From Acidisphaera sp035272265 (lineage in GTDB: Bacteria > Pseudomonadota > Alphaproteobacteria > Acetobacterales > Acetobacteraceae), in assembly GCA_035272265.1 (NCBI GenBank), contig DATEQV010000028.1, positions 1 through 8,757 of the forward strand: a DNA stretch of 8,757 bases, written 5' to 3'. The notes under the pieces are model-generated. The model did not search any database and was not told where the DNA came from. It saw only the letters and a program-made list of their open reading frames with translations. Position numbers and translations under genes: made by a program. This document shows, in pieces, positions 1 through 6,028 of the stretch. How positions within the stretch are numbered: position 1 is the stretch's first letter; each line of letters starts with the position of its first letter.

Positions 1-709
1 ACGGCAGCAGCTTGCCGATCAGCGCCGCCGGGATGCTGCGGCCCGACAGCTCCCACCACGCGCGCATGCTGCGCCGCTGGAACTCCGAGCCGACCGCCAA
101 CCCCGCCGAGATCGCGATCACCACGTGCAGCACCGTCGGCAGCACCGCGCGCAGCAGGAATTGCGCGAAGTTGAGCGCGGGATTGGCCAGCACGTATTCC
201 TCCGGCACCAGGCCGGGGCCGGGTTCGGCGCGCTCGCCCGCCGCCCGCGTCGCCGGCGCCACGGCGGTCGTCGCCGCGTTGATGGCGTCGGTGACGCTTT
301 TCAGCGCGTTGTTGCCGGGCGTGAAATACTGGGTGTTGGCGAAGGCGACCGGGCGCGGCGCGCGGCCCGCAAGGAGGTCCTTGCCGAAATCGGGCGGCAG
401 GTAGATCGCGGCAATGGAGGGGCCGGAGCGGATCGCGCTGGCTGCTGCGCGCAGGTCGTTCGCGCGTTCCGTGACGCTGATGCCGGGCGACGCGGCGAGC
501 GTCTGGATGAACTGGCGCGAGGTCGGCGAGTTGTCCATGTCGACCGCGACGACATCGAGCCCCCGCACGACCGCGTGGCTGAAGGTGAAGCCGAGCACCG
601 TGAAGGCGATCACCGGCACGCCGAACAGCAGAAAGCGCGCCACGGGGTCGCGCAGGATCCAGCGCGTCTCGCGCGCGGCGACCGCGAGCGTGCCGGTGCG
701 CGGCAGCAT
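1..709 (-). CDS. ABC-2 type transporter permease, N-terminal part (runs off left edge)
   Basis: Inner-membrane permease subunit of an ABC exporter of the YhhJ/YbhR type, working with an ATPase and the HlyD-family protein encoded just upstream. Translation from the ATG at 709 gives 236 residues with no stop before the edge. One hydrophobic segment lies at about residues 24-48 (FLLFGVPVIAFTVLGF). It is followed by a periplasmic domain of about 140 residues containing DMDNSPTSRQF, the usual 'DxDxSxxSR' feature after the first helix of this family. Further membrane segments begin at about residue 185 (FLLRAVLPTVLHVVIA). The start codon shares the ATGA overlap with the stop of the HlyD-family gene, so the two are translationally coupled. 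The substrate cannot be read from the sequence. The family call is firm; the missing C-terminus would carry the remaining helices. Confidence 0.88.
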   Translation of the reverse strand, partial: MLPRTGTLAVAARETRWILRDPVARFLLFGVPVIAFTVLGFTFSHAVVRGLDVVAVDMDNSPTSRQFIQTLAASPGISVTERANDLRAAASAIRSGPSIAAIYLPPDFGKDLLAGRAPRPVAFANTQYFTPGNNALKSVTDAINAATTAVAPATRAAGERAEPGPGLVPEEYVLANPALNFAQFLLRAVLPTVLHVVIAISAGLAVGSEFQRRSMRAWWELSGRSIPAALIGKLLP

Positions 710-1731
710 CACGGCTTGCGCTCGCTCCAGTCGGTGTAGACGCTCATGCCCGGCCGCAATCCTTCGACCGGCTGGACCGGATAGGCGCGCACCTCGAACG
801 TGCGCAGGTCGAAGTCGCCGGTGGAGCGCGTGGCGCGCCAGCCGGTGTATTCACCCTTCGCGCCGATCACGCGAACCTCCAGGGCGATCACGCGATTGCC
901 GAGCGCGGGCACGCGCACGTCGATCCTCGACCCCGGCTTGAGATCGCGCAGCAGGTCCTCGCGCAGATCGAACTGCACCCACATGTCGCCGAGATCGACG
1001 AGCGTGATGAGCGGCACGCCCGGCAGCACGACCTCGCCTTCCTCGACCGGGATGCGGAACACCTGGCTGTCGGCCGGCGCCACCACGACCAGCTGACCGA
1101 CCAGCGCCTTGTTCGTCTCCACGTCGGCCTTCGCCGTCTCGACCTTCGCCAGCGCGATGCCGAGGTCCTCGCGCGTGTAACCGGAGACGGCTTCGTTGTA
1201 GGCGAAGCGGGCCTGGTCCAGCGACCGCTCGGCCAGCGTCAGCGCCGCGTTGTCGCGGTCGTACTGCGACTGCGGCGCGTCGCCGGACGTGACGAGCTGG
1301 CGCGTGCGGTCGAACGTCTTCTGCGCCAGCACAAGGTTCGCGTTGGCGCGATCGACCTCCGCCTTGCGCGTAGCGATGGTTTCGGCCCGGAACCCCGCGC
1401 GCACCCGCGCCAGCTCGGCGTCGGCCTCGCGCAGCGCGGCCTCGCTCTCCCGCTCCTTGGCGAGCAGCTCGGGATTGTCGATGCGGATCAGCGGCGCGCC
1501 TTGCTTGACGTCCTGCGAGCGCGCGACGGCGATCTGCGCGATCCGGCCATCCACGCGCGCGGCCATGTCGAACGTGCGCGACTGCACCTCGCCCTGGATG
1601 ACCAGCGGCTGTGTCCGGCTGAGATACCAGATCGACAGGCCGATCATGCCGACGAGCAGGACCGAGACGATGACGACCGCGGGCGCCGGGCGGCGCGCGC
1701 GGCTGGCCGTCGTCGCCCGGGGGTTCGGCAT
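709..1731 (-). CDS. HlyD-family membrane fusion (periplasmic adaptor) protein, YbhG-like
   Basis: Periplasmic adaptor linking an inner-membrane exporter to an outer-membrane channel. Numbered from the ATG at 1731 (340 residues): a short basic cytoplasmic N-terminus, one membrane anchor at about 18-37 (AVVIVSVLLVGMIGLSIWYL), a biotinyl-lipoyl-like half-motif at about 45-85 (MAARVDGRIAQIAV), a long alpha-helical hairpin at about 90-205 rich in Ala, Glu and Arg, the returning lipoyl half (VVVAPADSQVFRIPVEEGEV), and a beta-barrel region with GDFDLRTFEVRAYPV, typical of YbhG-like adaptors. A GTG at 1758 in the same frame would add nine residues. I prefer the ATG because GAAGAAGA sits 7 nt before it. 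The stop overlaps the permease start by 4 bp. The substrate is unknown; drug or solvent export is the usual role of relatives. Confidence 0.9.
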   Translation of the reverse strand: MPNPRATTASRARRPAPAVVIVSVLLVGMIGLSIWYLSRTQPLVIQGEVQSRTFDMAARVDGRIAQIAVARSQDVKQGAPLIRIDNPELLAKERESEAALREADAELARVRAGFRAETIATRKAEVDRANANLVLAQKTFDRTRQLVTSGDAPQSQYDRDNAALTLAERSLDQARFAYNEAVSGYTREDLGIALAKVETAKADVETNKALVGQLVVVAPADSQVFRIPVEEGEVVLPGVPLITLVDLGDMWVQFDLREDLLRDLKPGSRIDVRVPALGNRVIALEVRVIGAKGEYTGWRATRSTGDFDLRTFEVRAYPVQPVEGLRPGMSVYTDWSERKP

Positions 1732-1738
1732 CACGGCG

Positions 1739-1746
1739 TCTTCTTC
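1739..1746 (-). promoter_or_regulatory. Likely ribosome binding site for the HlyD-family gene
   Basis: On the minus strand GAAGAAGA lies 7 nt before the ATG at 1731. No comparable purine run precedes the alternative GTG at 1758, so this site favours the shorter protein. The match to the Shine-Dalgarno consensus is only moderate. Confidence 0.45.
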
Positions 1747-1758
1747 CGATGCTGACAC

Positions 1759-1782
1759 GATCGCGATCCAGAAACCGGTTTC
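1759..1782. promoter_or_regulatory. Two abutting palindromes before the efflux genes, possible operator
   Basis: The sequence gatcgcgatc (1759-1768) is a perfect 10-bp palindrome and gaaaccggtttc (1771-1782) a perfect 12-bp palindrome, 2 bp apart. They fill the short gap between the stop of the zinc-ribbon gene (1781-1783) and the start region of the HlyD-family gene. A regulator of an adaptor/permease operon, often TetR-type in this family, could bind here. That is inference: palindromes this short arise by chance, and no clear -35/-10 pair was seen beside them. Confidence 0.3.
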
Positions 1783-2662
1783 AGAACAGCAGATGGCCGA
1801 GCGCCGCCCACAGCGCCGCGGTGGCTGCGACCAGCGGCGTCGCGGCGTCGGTGATCGCCTTCAGCGTCTCGGCCGTCGTCTTGATGCGTGCCGGCTCGAG
1901 ATGCAAGAGCGCCCCCGAGTCGTCGCCCGCTGACGTGACTGCGCGCCCGCCGGCCGCAGAAGCTGCCGCCCGTCGTTCCCCGCGCGCCTGACGGAAATGA
2001 GCCAGCGCGCTGCCGGCGTAATGGCTGAGGGCGATCGTTGCCAGCGACGCCACGATGTCCTCCGGCTTGATCGGCGCCGCCGCCCTGCCGCCGGTGGCAG
2101 CGTCGAGCACGCCGATCGCCATGGTTCCAAGACATCCGAACGCGAGCGCCGCGATCACCGCGCCGGCCGTTCCGGGCCGCGCATTCACCTGGAAGCGGTA
2201 CCCGAAGGGAAGTGCGACGGCGAGTGCGACGAGGCGGAAGAGGGTCCGGTTGCCTTCCGGCAGCGTCGTCGCGAGCCAATGGGCGGCCAGCAGCACGGCC
2301 AGGCCGAGGAAGATGTTGTCCGCCATGTGCGGCCATCTGAGATTCGCCGCCAGCCCGGCAGACCGGCACTGTGGCGGCACAGGAACGGCTGTCTTCTCGA
2401 TTGCCGTTTGCCGGACGGCTGCGTCCCGCTGCGCGGCGAGCTCCCGCTCCAGCACCGCAAGGCGCTCCTCCAACGCCGCGTGCTTGTCGGCAAGGACCTG
2501 CAAAGGCGCGAGGTTGCCGCCACAGTGCGGACAGACCACGGCGCCTGGCCGGATCTCCTCGCAGCAAAACACGCACTGACGGCCGCCGGTGGCTGCCGCA
2601 GGGATCGACTGGCGCGAAGAACCGATCGTATCCACCGGCCCCCTCGGATGCCTGACACTCAA
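1781..2662 (-). CDS. Zinc-ribbon, coiled-coil, multi-pass membrane protein of unknown function
   Basis: I do not recognise the family. From a TTG at 2662 the protein has 293 residues. A zinc ribbon sits at residues 30-47 (C30, C33, C44, C47: CxxC-x10-CxxC; C34 is extra). A charged heptad-like stretch at about 52-90 suggests a coiled coil. Hydrophobic segments lie at about 114-132, 141-157, 165-187, 201-221 and 272-292, so about five membrane passes with the ribbon probably cytoplasmic. No ATG precedes the ribbon: the in-frame stop upstream is at 2711-2713 and the only possible starts are TTG 2662 and GTG 2635. The GTG is preceded by AGGGGG but only 2 nt away, so the start is uncertain. It ends 22-50 nt before the HlyD-family gene and could be co-transcribed with it. 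The zinc ribbon and helices make it a real gene rather than a shadow. Confidence 0.72.
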   Translation of the reverse strand: MSVRHPRGPVDTIGSSRQSIPAAATGGRQCVFCCEEIRPGAVVCPHCGGNLAPLQVLADKHAALEERLAVLERELAAQRDAAVRQTAIEKTAVPVPPQCRSAGLAANLRWPHMADNIFLGLAVLLAAHWLATTLPEGNRTLFRLVALAVALPFGYRFQVNARPGTAGAVIAALAFGCLGTMAIGVLDAATGGRAAAPIKPEDIVASLATIALSHYAGSALAHFRQARGERRAAASAAGGRAVTSAGDDSGALLHLEPARIKTTAETLKAITDAATPLVAATAALWAALGHLLF

Positions 2663-2740
2663 AGGTTGAGACGAATACGCACCGCGCGTCCAGTGTCCCG
2701 ATCCCGGAGTTCACCGAACGTCGGAATCGGGGCGGACCAC

Positions 2741-2790
2741 CAGCAATCCAAAGCAATCCACAGCAATCCACAGCAATCCAAAGCAACCTA
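2741..2790. repeat. Tandem 10-bp repeat, four exact-core copies plus one degenerate
   Basis: The units are cagcaatcca, aagcaatcca, cagcaatcca and cagcaatcca, then the degenerate aagcaaccta. The first base alternates c/a; the remaining nine are identical in the first four copies. The 10-bp period is about one helical turn, so each copy would face the same side of DNA. It lies 79-128 bp upstream of the TTG start of the zinc-ribbon gene. It may be a binding array for a regulator, or a simple-sequence tract prone to slippage. It is also AT-richer than the surrounding sequence. Confidence 0.9.
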
Positions 2791-2915
2791 CGTTCCTCGT
2801 GGCCTGCTTGTCCCGCAAGTTCGCCGGCGAATATCTGCGGCAGCACACTCGCCGGATCTTCGGCCTGCAGCATGGCCGGGCCGACTGGCCCGCTCATGAC
2901 GTCAGCTCGTCTCAC

Positions 2916-3143
2916 GCCGCCGAAGCCGCCGCTGCCGGCCCCATGGGCACCACCGCCGCCGCCGAACCTACCGCCACCGCCGCTTGATGCCTTCTTGCCG
3001 CCGGGACCGCCGCCACCCCCCTGACCGCCGCCGCCGGAAGCGCCGCCGGCTCCGCGCGAGTAGGACGCGTGACCGCCCCTCCGCGCGCCAGGCAGGATGC
3101 CGGGGCCGCCGGCCGCGCCACCGCCGCCGCCGGGTAGTTGCAA
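2916..3143 (-). other. Glycine-rich open frame after the flavoprotein gene, possible small protein or former C-terminal tail
   Basis: From a TTG at 3143 the minus strand reads a peptide with about 40 glycines in its first 76 residues (LPGGGGGAAGGPG, ASGGGGQGGGGGPGG, RFGGGGGAHGAG). Serine, lysine and arginine are interspersed, and Gly is encoded almost only by GGC and GGT. The frame then continues through an ATG at 2897 (MSGPVGPAMLQAEDP) and stays open to 1731, running out of phase across the zinc-ribbon gene, so its true 3' end is unclear. It is in the same frame as the flavoprotein gene, separated from it only by TGA and 11 sense codons. It could be a separate Gly-rich protein, a former or readthrough tail of the flavoprotein, or a by-product of a GCC-rich tract. 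No good ribosome binding site was seen. Confidence 0.35.
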
Positions 3144-3176
3144 GCGGTAGCTTCGCCAGCCGCGACAACGGTACGC

Positions 3177-4160
3177 TCAGCCCGCGGCGTCGCACATGGC
3201 CGCGATTTCCGCGTCCCAGCCGCCGCCCGCTGCTTCGTAGTGCGCGATGCACGCGCCGAGATGACGGCGCATGGCGAACGCCAGACCCGCGTCGTAGCGC
3301 CGCAACGCCTCGGCTTCGGGCGCTCCCGCGGCGATGGCCTGCAGGGCCGACGCGGCTGCCACCGCGCCGCGCAACGCGTGGCCGACGCCGTCGCCGCACA
3401 GCGGATCGCAGGCGAGCGCCGCCTCGCCCACGGCGATCGTCCGCGATCCCGCCGCAGGCGCGCGCAAGCGCGGCATGCACGGGAACGGCCCCGCCTGCGC
3501 GCAAACCTCGCCGACCAGATCGCGCATCAGCCGCGTGCGTGCGCGCAGATCGTCGAACGGCGGCGCGTCGGACGCGCGCGCGGCGACGGCCTGCAGCGTG
3601 CCGCGCCCGCTTCCGTCGGGCAGCAGCATGAACCAGCCGCCGTCGACACCCTCCAGCACCGCCTCGTCGCGCGGCGCAAGCGGCGAGAGTGCGACGTCCG
3701 CGATCCATGCCCGGCGCACGCCGTGGCGGCGCGCAGGACCGAGCGGGCTCGCGGCATCGTCGGTGGCGGCAAGCGTCCATGCGCACGCGTCGGCAGAGTC
3801 GGGGGCGAGCCGGCCGACCCGTTCGGCCAACGCCGCGACGAGCATCGACAGCTCGATGGCATAGGCCGGCTGCGCCACACGGGCTTCGGGCTCGGTTCCC
3901 CACAGCACGCGGCGCCCGTGCAGACGGCGTGCGCCGCGCAGCAGCGTCCCGTCAGTATCGCCCCAGATGGCGAGCAGCAGCCGGGCGGTCGTCTCGCGCA
4001 ATAGGATCGCGCCGAACGACGCGCGCGGCGTGCCCGACGCGGCGACGTTCCATCCGCGCGCGCGCAGCAGGTGCGCGGCGGTCAGCCCCGCGACGCCTGC
4101 GCCGATGACGCACGCCGATCGGGCCTGCGAGTCTGCCGGTGCCTTGAGCGCCGCACTCAC
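3177..4160 (-). CDS. LodB/QhpG-like FAD-dependent monooxygenase (tryptophan-modifying flavoprotein)
   Basis: Probably an FAD enzyme that hydroxylates a tryptophan of the quinoprotein made by the same operon. The 327 residues fit the single-domain flavoprotein-hydroxylase fold. The ADP-binding motif VIGAGVAGLTAAHLL is at 18-32. The second FAD-binding motif, VGEAALACDPLCGDGVGHAL (244-263), matches the 'GDAA...DPxxGxG' motif shared by LodB, QhpG and the flavin halogenases. I see no halogenase WxWxIP motif. In relatives, LodB is required for CTQ formation in LodA, and QhpG hydroxylates tryptophan in QHNDH. The GTG start at 4160 overlaps the TGA of the upstream gene (GTGA), so translation is coupled. 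It is the last firm gene of the operon. The FAD fold is near certain; the substrate is inferred from the neighbours. Confidence 0.85.
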   Translation of the reverse strand: MSAALKAPADSQARSACVIGAGVAGLTAAHLLRARGWNVAASGTPRASFGAILLRETTARLLLAIWGDTDGTLLRGARRLHGRRVLWGTEPEARVAQPAYAIELSMLVAALAERVGRLAPDSADACAWTLAATDDAASPLGPARRHGVRRAWIADVALSPLAPRDEAVLEGVDGGWFMLLPDGSGRGTLQAVAARASDAPPFDDLRARTRLMRDLVGEVCAQAGPFPCMPRLRAPAAGSRTIAVGEAALACDPLCGDGVGHALRGAVAAASALQAIAAGAPEAEALRRYDAGLAFAMRRHLGACIAHYEAAGGGWDAEIAAMCDAAG

Positions 4161-6028
4161 GGACCCGGCGGCTTCGGCGGTCCCCAGGGGCCGATGCGTC
4201 CGCGCAGTTCGAACAAAGGCGGGATGTGTTTCGCCGCCATCCCGTGCGCGACTTCGTGCAGGTTCTCCATCGAGCGCCGCGCGTGGTGCAGCATCTCCCC
4301 GCGCAGGATCTCGTGTTGCTCGAACGACTCGGCGATCGCGGCCAGCAGGCTGCGGTAGTAGAGATTCGCCACCTTCTGCAGACCCTTTTTGGTCGGGTCG
4401 GTCTCGGGCGTCGCCGCGTCGAGGCGCAGATAGCCCTTCGGGTCGAGCCCGTTCAGCAGGTCCTGGACCCGCAACAGCCGCGCATAGTGCTGATGGCCTT
4501 CCTCGATCACGAGCTTGACGACTTCGCCCAGGCGGTTGCGCGTCGTCTCGTCGAGGCCAGGCAGCGTCGCAAGCGACACCAGCAGGTGCGTGTACATGCC
4601 GTCGATCTTGTTGTCGGCGCCGAATCGTTTGCTCGGCGCCTCCACATCGATGAAGTCCTGGAGCACCGCTTGCGTCAGCGGGCGCAGTTTGAACTCATGG
4701 TGGAGGTGGTCGCCGAAGACGATCTGCCTGGCCCGGCCGAGCGACGCCTTCTTCTCGCCGAGCAGGGCCAGCGCCTCGTTGGCCCAGCGGAAATGCCGCA
4801 TCTCGTCGACGGCGATCATGAAGATCTGCTCGGCCGCCTTGAAGCGCCGCTCCAGGTCCGGATCGGGCGGGGTCGTCTCGTGCAGGACGCGCGGCGCGTC
4901 GATCGAGTAGTGCGCGTACAGGTATTCGACCGCCAGCGCGTGCTCGACGGTGGCGAGATAGCGCAATTCCTTGACCATCTCTCTGCGCGTGAGCGGCTTG
5001 ACCGGGTTGACCACGGGCGGGTCGGGAATCCGGTCGGTTTCCTGCTCGTTGATGACGAAATCCAGCGTGTTCCAGATTTCGATCATGTCCGACTGAAGGA
5101 TGATGCCGTCGACCCAGTGCGCGTAGTCGGTCGGCGGCTGCTGCGGCGGCGTCTTGTCGCGGTCGCGCTGGAAGTTGAGCGTCTGCTCGCCGCCGCTCCT
5201 GCCGATCACGATGTCGGGCTTGTTGCTCGCCCAGTAGTGGCAGCCGCAGTCGGCGAAGTCCCATTGCCACGGCGCGCACAGGCTGCGCGTCAGCTCGCCG
5301 GGCGGCACCGCGACCGGGTCGAGCACGCCGTCCGGCCTGACGAAATCGGTGCGTCTCGCGACAAGCGCCGCGAGCAGAAGCTTGTCGTTGTTGTCCTTGT
5401 CGCGGGCGATCCACGGGAATGCAGGCAGGCCCGGGAAACCGTCGGCGTCGAGCGGCGGCGGCGGTTGTGGCGGCGCCTGCCGCAGCTGCGGGGGCGGCGC
5501 GTTCGGCAGCAGCACGTTGAGCAGGCCGAGGTACTCGCGGATCACCGTCGCCCCGAGGGCGGGGTCCGGCCCGCGGCCGATGATGACCATCACCGGCCCG
5601 CGCTCGAGGTCGCGCACGATGCGCAGCACGTCGTAGCCGTCGAGCCCGAAGGCGGTCCGCATCTGCCAGACGCCGGGGGCGATGCCGAAGCAACCGTAGA
5701 CGTACCAAAGGTAAAGGTCGGGGCCGACGTCGGACGTTCGCAGGTCGCAGCATGGCGGCAGGCGGGCGGGGTCGATCGCCGTCACCCGTGCGCCGTCGAG
5801 GAACTGGAACTCGACGGTCAGGCCTGGGAAGAAGAAGCGGTCGAGGTTGCGCTGATCGAACTCCAGCCCTGGATGCGTGTTGTCGACGCCGCTCTCCGGC
5901 CGCGTGCTGACCGGATTGCCGAGCACCATGTAGGCGGCGCGCGCGGTCAGGTTGCGCGGGAAGATCTTGGCGGTGCCGATCACGGACGGTTCGGCAGGCA
6001 CCGCCGTCTTCTTGGGCCGGTCGCTCAC
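4157..6028 (-). CDS. LodA C-terminal-like domain fused to a ferritin-like (VioB-type) di-metal domain
   Basis: A 623-residue two-part protein. Residues 1 to about 330 resemble the C-terminal half of LodA/GoxA oxidases: GVDNTHPGLEFDQRNLDRFFFPGL (47-70, in parts), then PPGELTRSLCAPWQWDFADC (242-261), whose PWQxDxxxC spacing matches the LodA family segment that I recall carrying the CTQ cysteine. That makes C261 the candidate; C251 and C263 flank it. Candidate CTQ tryptophans are W305 and W319 (DMIEIWNTLDFV). A Pro-rich linker lies at 178-192. Residues 345 to about 600 are a four-helix ferritin-like domain: VEHALAVEYLYAHYS (361-375), ExxH at E409-H412 (VDEMRH), ExxH at E509-H512 (IEEGHQH), and ESFEQHE (567-573). 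These could ligate two metals. The GTG start has AGGAG 7 nt upstream and overlaps the radical SAM stop. No signal peptide or membrane helix is seen. The ferritin-like call is strong; the LodA relation is by motif only. Confidence 0.8.
   Translation of the reverse strand: MSDRPKKTAVPAEPSVIGTAKIFPRNLTARAAYMVLGNPVSTRPESGVDNTHPGLEFDQRNLDRFFFPGLTVEFQFLDGARVTAIDPARLPPCCDLRTSDVGPDLYLWYVYGCFGIAPGVWQMRTAFGLDGYDVLRIVRDLERGPVMVIIGRGPDPALGATVIREYLGLLNVLLPNAPPPQLRQAPPQPPPPLDADGFPGLPAFPWIARDKDNNDKLLLAALVARRTDFVRPDGVLDPVAVPPGELTRSLCAPWQWDFADCGCHYWASNKPDIVIGRSGGEQTLNFQRDRDKTPPQQPPTDYAHWVDGIILQSDMIEIWNTLDFVINEQETDRIPDPPVVNPVKPLTRREMVKELRYLATVEHALAVEYLYAHYSIDAPRVLHETTPPDPDLERRFKAAEQIFMIAVDEMRHFRWANEALALLGEKKASLGRARQIVFGDHLHHEFKLRPLTQAVLQDFIDVEAPSKRFGADNKIDGMYTHLLVSLATLPGLDETTRNRLGEVVKLVIEEGHQHYARLLRVQDLLNGLDPKGYLRLDAATPETDPTKKGLQKVANLYYRSLLAAIAESFEQHEILRGEMLHHARRSMENLHEVAHGMAAKHIPPLFELRGRIGPWGPPKPPGP

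Larger units (their letters stand above)
2663..3176. other. 514-bp stretch without a secure gene
   Basis: This lies between the stop of the flavoprotein gene and the start of the zinc-ribbon protein gene. It contains a GCC-rich segment that reads as a glycine-rich peptide on the minus strand (about 2916-3143) and a tandem 10-bp repeat (2741-2790). A promoter for the left-hand genes would be expected in 2663-2740, but I see no convincing -35/-10 pair. I also found no GC hairpin followed by a T-run after the flavoprotein stop. Confidence 0.6.

Noticed and set aside
125..941. Plus-strand open frames opposite the permease and HlyD-family genes
   Set aside because: Arg/Ala/Gly-rich, with no motifs, and opposite to two well-supported export genes.
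1731..2880. Continuation of the glycine-rich frame to 1731 as a 470-residue protein
   Set aside because: Beyond about residue 140 it is out-of-phase reading of the zinc-ribbon gene, which has real CxxC pairs and membrane helices. Only the Gly-rich beginning is worth keeping as a possibility.
2916..3143. GRRM-type Gly-rich repeat RiPP precursor with certainty
   Set aside because: Glycine content and the radical SAM neighbour are suggestive, but there is no regular repeat, leader, or ribosome binding site. The radical SAM protein looks QhpD-like, so this is kept only as a tentative finding.
3144..3163. Hairpin gcgg...ccgc with a ttcg centre after the flavoprotein stop, as a terminator
   Set aside because: Only four strong outer pairs with mismatches inside and no T-run after it on either strand.
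3177..4160. Flavin-dependent tryptophan halogenase
   Set aside because: The FAD motifs fit the broader superfamily, but the protein is far shorter than halogenases (about 500 residues) and lacks the WxWxIP motif.
4157..6028. Identification as VioB/RebD, a violacein or indolocarbazole pathway enzyme
   Set aside because: Only the ferritin-like domain resembles VioB. The N-terminal half is different, and no VioA/VioE-type genes or other pigment genes are present.
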